A stretch of 64,000 nt of DNA. Source: Isoetes taiwanensis (Eukaryota > Streptophyta > Lycopodiopsida > Isoetales > Isoetaceae). Both the position numbers and the translations under genes were made by a program. Where the stretch lies: the NCBI GenBank assembly GCA_021234155.1, contig JAJEKV010000005.1:19516089-19580088 (forward strand). The letters are read 5' to 3'. The notes under the pieces were generated by a model. That model had not been told where the DNA came from and did no database searches. It worked only from the letters and a program-made list of their open reading frames with translations. Position 1 is the first letter of the stretch. Each line of letters begins with the position of its first letter. Positions 19,829 through 32,441 of the stretch are shown piece after piece.

Positions 19829-20785
19829 ATGGATCTGATGCAGGATGGGGAAATCTCTCAAGCTTTCGAAGAACAGGGGAAAAATGAGTCCGATTTCTCT
19901 ACAGGAAGATCCAATGACAAGAGATTTGCCCTCAACACCCTGAGCAAAATCCAGCATCTCGACCTCCTGCTCACATCTAAAATGACTATCAAGCTAGGCC
20001 ACTCTTCCCAGAATTGCTGCAGTCTGAAAAATGGGGTTTTTCGAACTACTATGGATGAACTCAAAGCAAGAGCCAACAAATGTTATCAGAATCTATGCGC
20101 TGAAGATGGTTGGAACAAAGTATCCTTCAAAATGGTGGAAATATGGGCTGAATCTTTCCCTTCTGTAGCCGGAAAATGGAACAAAGAATTCAAAGAATAT
20201 ACGGAGGCAGCCCTTCCCGATGCAGTAGTCACCCTTGAAGATACCAAAGCAAAATTTCTGATCAGTGAGATGCCTTTTTCTAGCTCAACCGGCTGCAAAT
20301 GCATAGACAAAAATGGGTATTTTATTCCTGAGGAAGCTGCCAATTGTACCTGCCCAAACTGCACCGAATTCAAGGAAGCTAATTTTAACGAGATCAAGTA
20401 TAAGGAAAAGGAGAACAAGGTGCAGGTGGAGGTCCCGATTCTTGGCAAGGCAGATAAGATAAAAAGTAACATTTCTTACTCTGATATTGTGCAAAATTCT
20501 GTTTCTAAAGCTTTTGTAAAAAATAAAGAAAAAGATTATCAGGGATGTACTAATCTTACTGCAGAGAAACATGTTCCTATTCTGACAGATAGCCCCGCTC
20601 TTCTAGACCTCTCCTCTATCCGTGACCACTCTGCTTCCAACACTTTTCTAGACAGAGGTCTTATCATTTACTTTCCGGCCTCCTGCCCTGCTCCTAGTGT
20701 GGTGAAGTTTTTTATTTCTAAGATCCATCACTGTAAGATCGCAGAATCAATCCGATCCGCTGCCTTCATGATAGGTTCTATTTGA
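19829..20785 (+). pseudogene. LINE ORF1-like protein with cysteine cluster
   Basis: Frame open from about 19732, first ATG at 19829. It contains a cysteine motif (GCKCIDKNGYF then CTCPNC, about 20290-20365) that may bind zinc; no RRM or CCHC knuckle is obvious. It ends at TGA 20783, where sequence jumps to the last residues of the endonuclease region. Nucleic-acid chaperone function is the usual role of ORF1 but is not proven for this sequence. Confidence 0.6.
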
Positions 20786-23700
20786 GCGAAAACCTCTGGA
20801 ATTCAAGTAGCAGAGTCACAAACCTGAATGGATACACGCTTGCTGACCACTTTCCTCAGCTTATTTCCATTCATAGGAACAATGGAGCCGCCACCAAAAG
20901 GAATTCCTACTTCAAGTTAAACACCCAGCTGATCAACCATCCTGATTTCAAGGATATTATTTTGGATTTGATTGACTCTACAGAAAAACCATACGGGAGC
21001 TATGGCTGGATGTCCTGGTGGTGTAACACAGCTAAGTTAGTCAAGGATAAGCTCAAGAATTTGGGAAAGGAGATCCACTATGCCAAGACAGCTCACTTGA
21101 ACAATCTAAGAAATACTCTCCCGAATACTGCAGGGGAAGAATACAACAGAATTAGTCAAGAAATCGAGGCTGAAGAATTAAGTATTGCAGCAGGTTGGAG
21201 ACTCAAATCAAAGATCACCGAGCTTAAGGAAGATGAAAGAGCTCATTCAAAATATTTCTTTGTTAAGGCCAAGGGCAGAACTAGAAGAAACAAAATTGAT
21301 GAGATTATGATTAATGGCACTAAGATTACTGGGGATGACAACCTGAAAGTTGCTGCCACAAATCACTTTACTAATATTATGGGTACCACCTCAGTCTCAT
21401 ATCAGGAAGATTGTGAGAACTTTATTAAAATGGAGGAAAAAGTCACTCAGGATCAGAATATTGCTCTAACAAGTCTGTTCTCTTTGGAGGAGCTTGGCGA
21501 AGTGGTCCATGATATGAAGAATAGCAAATCTCCAGGACCAGACGGTCTTCCAGCTGAGTTCTTCAAAGCAACATGGGATTTTATGGGACCCTACATTCAA
21601 AACATTGCCAATGAGTTTATCATAAGGAAGAAAATGGATAACAGAATCAACACCAGCTTCATCACTTTGATTCCTAAGATTCCAGAACCTGTATCCTTTT
21701 CGGATTACAGACCTATATCTCTTACTAATGTTATGTACAAGATTATTTCAGGTGCTATTACTCAAAGGCTGAAAAAGATTCTGAACAATATTATAAGTCA
21801 TAGCCAATCGGCCTATTTGAAAGGGAGGAACATTCTTGACAACGTTGTTACTGCCACCCTCGGCCTCAGATGGGCAAAAGATACCAAAGCAAGACATTGC
21901 ACTCCTTAAGCTCGACATTACCAAAGCTTTTGATATGGTCAACTGTGCTGCAGCAAATTGGGATTCAATATCAGCTCAATCAATATTTTTACAGCAATTC
22001 TCAATAACTCCTCCTCCTCAGTACTCATAAATGGAGAATGCAGTCCCTTCTTCGATATCAAAAGAGGAGTCAAGCAGGGCTGTCCCTTAGCCCCATTTCT
22101 TTTTATCATTGTGATGGAAGCTCTTCATAGCAGTTTACAGGCAGCAAAAGAAGAGGGCATAATAACAGGTTTGCATCTTCCTCCAAATAACATTGCTGAT
22201 CAATTCCTTAATGGGCATTTTGCAGATGACACCTTTATCCTCTTATCCATGGACCTCCAATCGATCAATCAGACCAAGGGGATTTTACATGCCTTTGGCA
22301 AACTCTCTGGATGCAATATCAACCCAAATAAATCCAAGATTACTTCCCATGACCCTGATTTGGGAACTCAAGCTGCCTCCCTTCTAGAATGCAGTTTCAG
22401 CCCCTCTAATGCTCATTCCAAGCTGTTAGGTATTCCTTTTGCCATCTGTTCCAATGCTGCAGACCTCTGGAACAACATTATTGAGAAATTTTACCATAAA
22501 GTGGACACCCTCAATTCTAGATTCCTTTCCAAAGCAGGCCGGGCTATCTTAGCAAACTCTGTCATTGCCTCATCTCATGTATACCAATCTTCCTTCATCC
22601 TCGCTCCTAAGAAGGTATACAGAAAACTTCAAGGAATTCTTGGAAGGTTTATCTCCTGTGGCAGCAATAGAAAATGCTGGACTCCAGTCTCTATGGAAGA
22701 ATGCTGCAAATCCAAATCTGAAGGTGGTCTGGGCATTATTAACATCGAGAAGCATGCTACAGCCCTGGCAGCCAAATATTTCTTCAAAGCCATCACAGAT
22801 CAAATTCAGCATCCGGTTGCTGTCCTAATCAAGTACTATATCCTTAAATGCAAACCATATGGCTGGAATATCAAAATGATGCTCCCTGATGCTGCCTTCT
22901 TTGATTTAAAGATCCCCACCAACATTCCTTCTTTAATCCGAAAATGGTTAAAGGCTTGGCAGCAGGTAAAGGGCATGTTTTCTTGGAAGAAAGGTATCTA
23001 TCCCTCTCAATACATTTTTTGGAATCATTACCTCCTTGGAGAAGAATAGAATAGAATATGATTTTATCGTCCACGAAGACAGCATACATTGTCTTATCAG
23101 GAATTTTCTAGAACAAGCGAAATTATGGCAAGACAAAGGTTTGATTAAAATCTCAGATCTGTTTGATGAAAATGGTCCTATTCCTTTTGATTTGTCAATT
23201 ATAAAATATGAAGATGAAAGTAGCAGATCTCTGTATAATGCTATTCTTAGCTATATTGCTCAAGCAGATTGGAACAATGGTGACATCACTTGGCAGATTA
23301 AAGGGAGACTCCTCTTCAAAGTCAAGGAGGATGCCTATAAATACTTATTGAGAAATCAAACAATGAGTATCCACCTTAAATGGGGGCTATCTTATGAACG
23401 GTGCAGATCCAATCTCAAACACCTCTGGAAGTCTCCAATCAATCCAAAAATCAAAGCCTTCATTTGGCAATTGTGGCATAAAAGTTTAGCTACCAACTGT
23501 AAGCGATTTAACTGCAACTTCTCAAATTCTAACATTTGTCCGAGATGCCTATCTTATGCAGAAAATGAAGACCATCTTTTCAGATCATGTTTCTGGTCCC
23601 AATGGACAATTGAAATTGCATCCGAAGCTCTTCAACTCAACCTATCTTTGGACAGTTCAGAAGCCGACTTCTTTATACCTGCCTCTCCCAGACATTGGAG

Positions 23701-23833
23701 CTTCTACATTCTTCTTTGGAGAATATGGAAGGGCAGAAACAAGCTGGTGTTCTGCAATGAAATAATATGGCCACAAGCCATACTCTCTCAAACCAACTAT
23801 GATGTCTCTTGGATTTACAAAATCAACTCATAA
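20786..23833 (+). pseudogene. LINE ORF2: reverse transcriptase and zf-RVT
   Basis: Starts with the end of an AP-endonuclease (LADHFPQLISI, near 20840), so about 200 residues of EN are missing. RT motifs in order: SPGPDGLPAEFFKATWDF (near 21530), TLIPKIPEPVSFSDYRPIS (near 21670), LLKLDITKAFDMVN (near 21900, another frame), VKQGCPLAPFLF (near 22070) and the catalytic FADDTFIL (near 22220). The C-terminal zf-RVT region has KIKAFIWQLWHKSLATN and CPRCLSYAENEDHLFRSC (23450-23590). Frameshifts near 21905, 21960 and 23040 disable it. Confidence 0.9.
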
Positions 23834-24152
23834 GTTCTTCTATCTTGCAGGAAAATTCTTTCTCATGAGCAGACGGATCACTTTTCCAAATAAAAAGTAT
23901 GAAGACATCCAGAAATGGGCTGCTGACTTCCTGACAGGCTGCTCCCTGCATCATTTTGAAGAAGATTGTGATTGTACTTGCTCGTGCGCTCTTGAACCTG
24001 ATCTGAAAAGAGAATTTACATGTCAGGCCACGGATGCAGCTGGGAAATACAATTTCGCCAAGTCAAGGATCTGTCCATGTCTTTACTGCAAAATGACCAT
24101 AATCACAAGAGGACCGGATCCCTTGGACGAAGCTGGCTTCTCTTCTGATTGA
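23834..24152 (+). pseudogene. LINE 3' cysteine-rich segment
   Basis: A frame beyond zf-RVT with two tight cysteine clusters, CDCTCSC and ICPCLYC (about 23965-24090), ending at TGA 24150. The pattern echoes the cysteine cluster of ORF1, hinting at a repeated metal-binding module. No family recognised. Confidence 0.5.
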
Positions 24153-24456
24153 GCTCGGGAAATTCAACAATGACGATGAAGTTGACTAAAAATTTTGTGA
24201 ATCTCTGTCACCTATGTGCAGAGTTTTTTAAGTCTGGTTTTCAGTTCTAGAACTACTATTTCCAATCAGTTTAAACATTCTAAATCACGCCCATTTACTA
24301 TATGGCACCTTATGCCTTGGTAATGGTTTATCTAGTTTTTTAAAAAATGAGCCTTCAAGTATGAAGGCTAACCCGGGTGGACACTCCCCATATAAGTAGT
24401 CATTTTTGTTCTCCTTTCTAAACATAAATATAATACCATCCTTCAATCAAAAAAAA

Positions 24457-24709
24457 TTCGTAACATCATTGAACAAGTTACTCAATAATTTCACTTATCA
24501 CGACAATTTAGTTTATCAAAATTTTAATATCTCATTCATATATATACTTATCCTTTGAGGTAACACATTCCAACAAAATTTGTGTTGCAAGCCTTCGTAG
24601 CTCGACCTCCTTGCCCTCTGGAGCGCTCTATTGGCCTGCAGGTCGACACTACGTTAGTACCATTTAATTATTAATAAAATTTTGGTTATATGGTGACCAC
24701 CCCACCTAT
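24457..24709. other. element C 3' region remnant
   Basis: AT-rich, no gene seen; probably interior of element C between the LINE and the MITE. Confidence 0.35.
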
Positions 24710-24713
24710 CTAC

Positions 24714-25034
24714 GGGTAAAAGCATGTTAGGGTGTACCACTTTTGGAACCTGCAAAAGTACATACACTAGGTACTTCAGAACTGGGTACTTTTTCATTTT
24801 TATTTTCATTAAAACTAGTACAAATATCCAAGATAAAAGTCAAGGACGCATTAATATTCAAAGTTAAGATAAAGATAATGCTACCGGAGACTAAAATATA
24901 TATAAAAGTTCTAGAATGTACCTTTTATTGAGATATTACACAGGTACCCAGTACCCAGTCCTGGGTACCTTTTTAGGTACTTTTTTGGTCACTAAATAAT
25001 ACTTTTTAAGGGACACCCTAACATGCTTTTACCC
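24714..25034. mobile_element. MITE-like element
   Basis: 321 bp with 22-bp terminal inverted repeats starting GGGTAAAAGCATGTTAGGG and mirrored at 25013-25034. The flanks CTAC at 24710-24713 and 25035-25038 look like a 4-bp target duplication. The interior is AT-rich with a GGTACCCAGTACCCAG motif and no ORF of note. Superfamily not assigned. Confidence 0.8.
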
Positions 25035-25038
25035 CTAC

Positions 25039-25509
25039 ATGAATGCATGGCTAATCTCCCGGCGTAGGAAGAGGGTGATTCTTCCCTCGTGGCCGTGGAG
25101 ACAGCGCCCTATCATGCCTATATGCCGCTCATGCCTACACCTTTAGTTGCCCAGCGTGGAGGATAGGTCCTTCCCGTATATGGGGCGTGAAGGACAGATT
25201 CCTCCTATCAATGCATATATGGGGCTAGAGGTGCCTTTCCTATCAATGCATTCCTCAATGACCTCCTTTCTCTCGAGGTCGTCTACTTCCGTGGGACAGA
25301 AGTAGACTTTCTAATCTACCTTCCACTCATCTAAGCGGAAACGCGGTCATGCCTACATTGACATTACACCATGCCCTAGAGATCACCGTAGTGGTCTCAT
25401 CATCGGTAACAACGCATGCAACCCATACCTAGCATAGGTTGCATGCGTAGATTAATCTTAACTACACATAGAATTAATCTACACAAATCGACATGCCTGA
25501 GCCGATTTC
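25039..25509. other. element C sequence downstream of pol
   Basis: Non-coding by eye. It contains repeats around TTCCTCCTATCAATGCAT / CCTATCAATGCATTCCTC near 25200-25255. It lies between the chromodomain end and the MITE. Confidence 0.35.
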
Positions 25510-27060
25510 TTCGGAGATGACCTTGCTGTCCCATTGCTCCATAAACTGTGGGTACTGCTTTACTAGATCTTTCTTAAGTACCCATGTCGCGTCTTCCACT
25601 GGAAAGTGTTTCCACTTGACCAAATATTAGAGAAACTCTGATCTCCTTGTTTTCTTGAAGGCTTTATCAAGAATCAATTCTGGAACTATTTCCAGCTGCT
25701 CCTCTGTCATTTCCAACAATGTTGGGGTGTCCAAGACTTCGTCTGGATTTGGAGTATGCTTCTTCAACAAACTCACGTGGAAGACCTTATGAATCTTTAG
25801 GTGTGTTGGTAGATCCAATCTGTAGGATTGATTACCTATTCTCTTGACTATTCTGAAAGGTCCAGCCCACCTTGGAGCAAGCTTCTTACAATTACCGATG
25901 CGGAGCTTCGCCTGCTTTACCTTGATCTTGAGCCATACATCATCTCCAACTTGGAACTCTCTGACTGTCTGATGCTTGTCGGCGATGCTCTTTTGTCGAT
26001 TCCTTGCTGCCAAAAGATACCCTCGAACTTCTTCCACGAGCTGCTGCATGTCGGACAACATCTGCTGCGAAACCTCTACTTTTGACATGGGATTGTGCCA
26101 AGTGTCTGGAGTTAGGAGGCATTGATAGCCGTAATTGATCATAAACGGCGACATTTGGGATGATTTTTGCTTGGTGCTATTATACGCAAACTCCACCAAG
26201 TGAATAAATTCTTCCCACATACCTTGCTTATTCCAGACATAGTTCTGTAGCATGTCCTCCAGAATTTGGTTGGTCCGCTCCGTTTGCCCATCCGTCTGAG
26301 GATGATAGGCTGTGCTCATGGATAACTTCGTCTGAATCGTCGCAAAGAGATCTTGCCAAAAGGCACTCATGAACTTCGGATCCCTGTCGGAGATGATCTC
26401 CCTCGGCATGCCATGAAGCCTAAAGATTTCTTTGGTGAAGAGCTTCGCTGTATCCATAGCCGTGTCTGTGGTCCTGCAAGGCACAAAATGTGCCATCTTC
26501 GACAACTTGTCGACCACTACCATCAAGGCATCCTTCCCTCTTGCTGTCCTTGGAAGCCCTGTGATGAAGTCCATGCTGATGACCTCCCACTTAGCGTTCG
26601 GCACCGCTAATGGTTCCAATGCTCCTGGAATTCGAAGCTGCTCTGCCTTCGTCTGCTGACATAGCTGATATTCCTTGATGTAGCGAGCTACCTGCTTCTT
26701 CATTCTTGGCCAATAATAGCTGCTGCGCACTTTGAAATATGTCTTCATAAATCCTGCATGGCCAGCTATTGGGCTGTTGTGGGTGTCGTGGAGAATCAGC
26801 TTCCTCACACTCGATGCTTCCGGCACGCACAACGTGTTCTTATGGTACAATAGGTTACCTTCCTTCTTAAAATTTTTAAAGGTTTCCCTCTCCTTGTCTG
26901 TCCTTGCCTCCTTACTCAAGCTTGCCCATACTTCCTTGAAGTCCACATCCGTTGGCAAGGATTCTTCAATCTTCTTCCCGAAGTCGTTGGAGAGCATCGA
27001 AATTGCATTGCAATGCACTCTAGTTGTCAGGGGATGCCTTGAAAGCGCATCCGCTACCAC
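25510..27060 (-). pseudogene. integrase and chromodomain of element C
   Basis: Reading leftward from 27060: end of RNase H (VVADALSR), zinc-binding integrase N-terminus (HDTHNSPIAGHAGFMK to CQLCQQTK), DDE core with [23 protein letters not shown] and TDGQTERTN, all three acidic residues present, and GPF/Y module WAGPFRIVKRIG. The 477-residue frame is uninterrupted to a stop at 25627, where element A has Gln; the same frame then continues through a fuller chromodomain (YLVKWKHFPVEDATW, then KKDLVKQYPQFMEQW) to about 25510. The missing start is due to insertion of element B at 27067. Confidence 0.93.
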
Positions 27061-27066
27061 ATTGAG

Positions 27067-27747
27067 CGTGACGTTCCAGTACGATATACGGTCTCAAGAC
27101 GTATACCGTACTGCACCGTCACGCATCCACGCCGTTCCAATCGACGTGCATGCCGACATGTACCCAAGCAAGGGCGCCCTAGGGAGCAACTTGCTATGGT
27201 GCGCACACTTAGCAATGTGCGCACTTTTAGACCTTTAACCCATTAAAGGCAGACCAAGGGTCATGGAAACCCTAAACCTAACTGATGGCCTACATCATAA
27301 GGCACCAAACCCTAACTTTCCCTTTTTCGCCCACAGACCTTACGAGCTCCGATTCGCGCGCCTGAGCAGTCAAATCCAACTCCCGAGATTTGCCCGTGCA
27401 CCCCAGCTTGTCAAATTCTCCTTCTGACCATCACATTCCGAAGCAGAACAGAGACATGGACGCCTTCGGATCAAGAGGAGTGAACTAGGGATCAGGTATT
27501 TGGTCGATTTAATAGCCTAACCCTTATTCCAGTCATCGAACCAATAGGTTTAGCCTATTAAATTACCCTCAGTAGCCAAGCAGATCCCGAGATTGACCCT
27601 AACTAAAGAACCTAACTCTATGATGTAGATTAGTTCTTATTTCTTTATGATGATGTGATGGAAGGATGTATTCTGTGAACTCATTGTATGGGGAAGGGGG
27701 GTAGAGACTTAAAGCTTAGTAGTTGATGCTCCTAGCTAGTCCCTCTT
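27067..27747 (+). repeat. 5' LTR of element B, left half
   Basis: Starts (C/T)GTGACGTTCCAG and aligns with the reverse complement of 19560 downward (TATACGGT, AGCAACTTGC, GTGCGCAC, TATGGGGAAGGGGGGTAGAG). It stops at 27747 where the transposon TIR begins; the alignment resumes at 39960. Confidence 0.88.
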
Positions 27748-28299
27748 AAACCATCATCCAATTAAATTGGGATTATGTCAACTCCAAAATCACGCCAACC
27801 TGCTATTGTCTTCTAGGGGGTTTTTGTTTTTTTTAATCTTTTTTTTTGGACTTCAAAAATAACATAAGGTTGCGATTCACGTGTGACTTTTCATATGCGA
27901 ATTGAAATATGCAGAAATGAAGAGCAAGTTGCTAACATAGATGAGACAAATATTGCTTGCTCAATAGATGATAATATTAGGTTTGATAATAACAAATTGC
28001 ATTATTTGCGAGGCAATTCCAGACTCGAAATTATCGATACATGGCACAAATATCATACAAAAATATCATATATTCCAATAAAACATTAAGGGATCAATCC
28101 ATGTTTTTCCACGTATTTAACAAGGTGTGGTTCCATGTCGGTAGTTCTATCCGGTTAAGATGCGAATCTAACACTTCACCCACCGTCATCCCCATAGCCA
28201 AATTATGCATAATAGACACAAACTTCACGAGAAAATCATCGTCCCAAAGTTTTTGGATCGTAAGATGGTGGATTCGGGGCTTTGTGTTTGATTGTAGAA

Positions 28300-30940
28300 G
28301 CATTTGAGAGCATCATCATCCACTATGATTATATCATCCTTATTCTCGATACCAAGTTTAGTCCATCATGTTACTCAAGTGTTTGATGAAGATAGGCTTG
28401 CTGTTGGATCCTTGGGATTAGTGAACTTCACACATTTGTTACGATCCCAAAGGGTCAACCAATTTCTACGCATTTCCCCGGTGCCTCCAAAGTATCCTTG
28501 ATGTTCCTTAGTTCCATGGATGACCAAATACCAACTTCGAAATAACCTGAATGCCTCGTCTAGCATCTCCTTCAAGTCTTGCGCGGATAGATCCACTTGG
28601 TGTTTGATTCTACGGTGTCGATGAAACTGTTCTCTAGCCACTTTATTTTTTGGAAAAGTCTTGCAAAAGGACTCCGTTTAGGTCGAACACCACAACCTTC
28701 TTAGAAGCGCAATGGAAGCTGAAACATCAAACATGTATCCGGTTGCAAGATCACGATAACACAAACAATACAAGCGCCAAAGCGTGATTTGAAATAGTCA
28801 TAACCAAATCGGCTCGGCGTGATTTAGTTTGACAACGAAAAATAATCAAAAGCGCGGCTTGGGCGATTTAATTCAAAGGTAATACAAATTAAATCGCGGC
28901 GGCGCTATATTTCGTCGGCAAGGCCATACCTATCATCTTGGTTTATTTTGCCGTCATCGGCGTCATTCTCCCCTCCGCCACCCTTAATCTTAGTCTTCTT
29001 ACATTTGTTAGAATTGTTATTTTCTATTAGTTCATTGCGTCCTTCTGGCCCGACATTATTTTACTATTGATTTGGCAAACACTGTGAATCACTAGAGCAT
29101 GCCGTTGCCTTCATTTTCGGTTTCCCTGTCAATTATTTCATTGTTAACTTTGTGAATCTACTCTATTGTTGCTTGCATCACCCGCAATGTGGGCAAGGAT
29201 ATTCCCTAAGTTAGCCGCCATCCGCGGTACTTTGAGCAACCGGTTTAGCAGCTATTTGTTCATTCTTGCTTTCCTTATCGGGCTGCAGATTACTAGTTCC
29301 CTCTCGGGAACAGCGTCCACTTTCGAATTGGACAAGTCTACGAGACTTTTGATTGCTGATGATTTCGGGGTTGCCATAAGGGCCTTTAGGAGACTTGGCA
29401 AGCACATGCATGAGGAATGGTTCAAGAAAGTCTTTGGCACGCTCATCACTCAAAGCGGTGACATCTTCTTGCACCCATAAGAGCCTCTCGGGCAATATAA
29501 CCTCAACATGAAGCTCCAAGCGGGTTGTATCAATTGGAGCAAATGCCTCGGCACGAGGTAAGCAGCCATAGGCGGAAATCCATTTTTATTTAAGGGGCCC
29601 TTCTCCTTAGTTTGTAGCTCGTGCTTGATTTCCCCACTTAGGAGGGTCCCGATCCTCATCCTCTTGACTCATCTCATTACGGTGATCGATCCGTATGAAA
29701 GAATATAGTTCTTAAGTGCGGATCATCTAGAAGAAAACATTCCCATACTTTGCTATTGTCACCCTTGGCCTTAGCAATATCATATTCCTCGTCGGCTGAG
29801 CATGGATATCATAATAAAGATCACATGTGCCATCTTCCGTTACGTTTGTGACTCATTATCCTTAACATCATATATTAGGCATCCCTCCCTAATAACTTTG
29901 AGGCACTCGGATCATGAGCGGCGAGATAGTGCATGCGAGATGTGACTCACACGAAGGACAAGCGATGACAATAGTGAAGGACCTCTCGGTTGTCAATCCT
30001 ATACAATTTGGTAAAAAACTCTTGTAGTCCTTACGGTTCATGCCCATATCTCCTCTCCCACCCTGTTTGTCCAACACAAAGAGTGATATATTTTTAAGGC
30101 GGAAGTTGAATCGGCAAAGAGACCTTTGTACCCAATGGGTGAATCTTTGGGCGGTGTCGTCTTCTCGATAATCTTCTTCACAAAGGGCCACTTTTCTTCT
30201 CAACTCAGCCCGATTACCTTAGGGGTAGAGTCTCCTTATGTTTTGTATTTTTAGCCTTCCAATTCTTTAGGAAGTCCTTTGACGAGAATACAAACTTCTT
30301 GATGTCATCATTCTTGACCTTGTATTTGTCCGACAATCCAATTTGGATAATGCCACATCCCCAGATAGCCTTTGTAACTTCGGCTCCCTACGGTGACTTC
30401 ATTGTCGCATTACATCCTTTACATGATTTGCAGCACTCAGCGAAGGACATCCTATCCTTGGTGAAAGCACCCTTCTTGTATAAGACTTCCTTCTTTAAAG
30501 CGGTCTAAAACCCAAATGGTCTCGGCGTCGTCTAGCCCCGAGTCTTTCTCATCTCTGTCACATTCAAGTCAAAGATGCTTACATCAGCGGGGAGGCACCC
30601 TACCCATAGTATCGGCGGCTTCCCTTGTGCATAAAGCGTCCCGAATTCATTCCACTTGAGCCATCTTGCCTCCTTACAAAACACAATCTTATCTGAGTCT
30701 GTTGGTCGACTCTTTGGATGAGCTTTTCAGAAAAGGATCGCAATGTCATCACCACCTTTTTCTTTGATTTTCTTGCGGTCTTCTTCTTCTCTGTATAATT
30801 ATGCTGCGGCGAGTCGCTCCGGCGGCTTGAATGCCTCGGACTTTGACCCATACATGCGGTGGGCAATGGGCAACCATATTCCACCCTTGTTGGCGAGGCG
30901 TAAGCGCGGTTGTTCAGCGTATGGACTGCAATAATACGGA
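28300..30940 (-). pseudogene. unrecognised minus-strand coding region (cargo of the transposon)
   Basis: Several minus-strand stretches read like protein between stops and frame changes: NKGGIWLPIAHRMYGSK then KIVFCKEARWLKWNEFGTLY (30890-30600), AFTKDRMSFAECCKSCKGC (near 30470-30410), KKFVFSSKDFLKNWKAKN (near 30300-30250), and a 104-residue frame at 30203-29889. A minus frame at 28641-28375 contains FRLFRSWYLVIHGTKEHQG. I do not recognise the family. The breaks may be introns, decay or sequencing error. Palindromes at 30967-31222 lie just upstream in this orientation and may mark its promoter. Confidence 0.4.
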
Positions 30941-30966
30941 CATTGAATCGGTATCATAGAATAGAA

Positions 30967-31222
30967 AACGCCGGGCGTGATTTGAATAAATTGATGAAGA
31001 GAAAAATCACGCTGGCGTGAAATGAATAAAGTTACTAATGCAATTCACGCCCGGGCGTGCTTTCAAATCAAACCAATTCCGCCCGGTGTTTTCAAATCAA
31101 TGGAATTCACGCCCGGCGTGTTTCAAATCAATTGGTTGACTTGAAAACACGCTGGCGTAATCGATGATTCAAAACACGCTGGCGTGAATTGGTTTGATTT
31201 GAAAGCTGCGCGCTGGCGTGAA
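30967..31222. repeat. cluster of CACGC-GGCGTG palindromes
   Basis: Seven copies in 256 bp of a short palindrome with the core CACGC, 1-3 bases, GGCGTG (near 30968, 31008, 31046, 31108, 31148, 31175 and 31208). AT-rich spacers share TTTCAAATCAA and AATTGGTTTGA. More copies lie near 32442, 32481, 34444, 34492, 34685, 34730 and 36512. Spacing is irregular, so this is not CRISPR-like; a protein-binding array is the simplest reading. Confidence 0.75.
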
Positions 31223-31229
31223 TACAATT

Positions 31230-32430
31230 TATGAAACCGGGTTGATTACCTTTTGTATAGAAATGTCTTCCCCATTTCATTCAAAGTTGCACTAATCTCG
31301 ACCAAATCTGCGGGTGAAGTATTGGCATCAAGATCGACACCTCCTATCGCATAGTGATTGTAGAACACTTTTTGGCTGTTTTGTTACTTTTGCTGATGAT
31401 GGCCTTTTTGTGCCTCAGCGGAATCTTTGCCCGTCGATGATGACATATTTAATATCATCACTTGATAATAGCTCACGGGCGTTAGTCCACACAGCCGAGC
31501 TTGTTCGAGATCATATCCCAAGGTAGCACATCCGCTGGCATAGGCATTTGACACTGGATTACTAATCATGCTCTCGAACAATCTCCATGGCATGTCTTTG
31601 GATCATATCTCCTGCTAACATAAATGGAGCTTGGTGAACGGATGAGGACTTCACATGGATCATAAAAGTTTCCTTAAGACCCAATGGATAATGGTCGTAC
31701 TTATTCGACTTGTTCATGGCCTCTAGGCTGCGCCACTCTGTGTCTGTTCATTCTCAAAAGCGAAGCCTCCATGCCTTCGACAAGCTGCGGGTTGAACATT
31801 CTTCCCTAGATCTAGGACCCTTTTAGAAGCTTTCAAGTCAGCTAATTCCCTAGCTTGCTGCAAATAGTGACTTGGTGTCGGTTTAGTGAACATGCCTCTA
31901 CATGCAATTTGTAACCCCTTGGCAAATAGATATTGGCGTAAGCTGCTACATTGGTTGGCCAACCATACTTAAAACATGTCTCACCGTTCACATCTGTCTT
32001 CATGAGCGTATCCTTGTATGCGATAGCTCTCACGGTGAGTAAGTCGGCGGATCTTTCTTACCTTACGTGTAATCTCCAAGAGCAATTTGCGGTTGGGTGT
32101 CATCCTCTTCCTCACAAGAGATTAGGATCCTTGTTTGGCCATCTTATGCGCTTCCTTTTTCCTCGAGAAGAGAGTTAAGTCGAGCTTGCCATTTGTCTTG
32201 GCAAGGTCAGCGTACCACTCGGCACCCTCGTCCATTTCCTCTTGAGGCGGGGGTCGATTGGTTGCTATAAGAATCGGCCCTTCATCATCTAAGGTGAGAT
32301 CATATGGTACGCATCATCTGGGTCGATCGCCCTTGCTTTCTTGGCGAGGATTAGAACCCGAATTAGTAGGGGTTTTCTTCCTCTTGAGCACCTTTGCAAA
32401 TGAAGATGAGCACTTTTTAGAGTACTTTTC
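31230..32430 (-). pseudogene. second unrecognised minus-strand coding region
   Basis: On the minus strand: VRAIAYKDTLMKTDVNGETC and FKYGWPTNVAAYANIYLPRG (32040-31900), then CRGMFTKPTPSHYLQQAREL (31900-31850), and after breaks GLKETFMIHVKSSS and APFMLAGDMIQRHAMEIV (31670-31580) and KYVIIDGQRFR (near 31445). Coding character is convincing locally; the product is unknown. It is bounded on both sides by CACGC/GGCGTG palindromes (32442-32495 and 30967-31222). Confidence 0.4.
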
Positions 32431-32441
32431 AGGAACAAGAG

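Larger units (their letters stand above)
19730..24456 (+). mobile_element. L1-type LINE with endonuclease deletion
   Basis: Plus-strand non-LTR retrotransposon inserted in the 3' region of element C. It holds an ORF1-like frame, RT and zf-RVT, ending with an A-rich tail (AATCAAAAAAAA, 24445-24456). A weak target duplication is possible (TTACGGCATCAT near 19715, TTCGTAACATCAT near 24457). The EN domain is almost entirely missing and ORF1 has no initiation codon near its open start, so the copy is both internally deleted and 5'-truncated. Confidence 0.8.
17989..27066 (-). mobile_element. Element C: minus-strand chromovirus related to A and B
   Basis: From right to left it holds the end of RNase H (cut at 27066 by the LTR of element B), integrase plus chromodomain (27060-25510), a 3' region invaded by a LINE and a MITE, a polypurine tract (19561-19573) and a 3' LTR (19560-17989). 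Its 5' half, which would show whether it carries an H3-like gene, is not in the window. Confidence 0.85.

Noticed and set aside
30967-31222. CRISPR-like array
   Set aside because: Short palindromes with variable centres and irregular spacing in eukaryotic transposon DNA; no cas genes.
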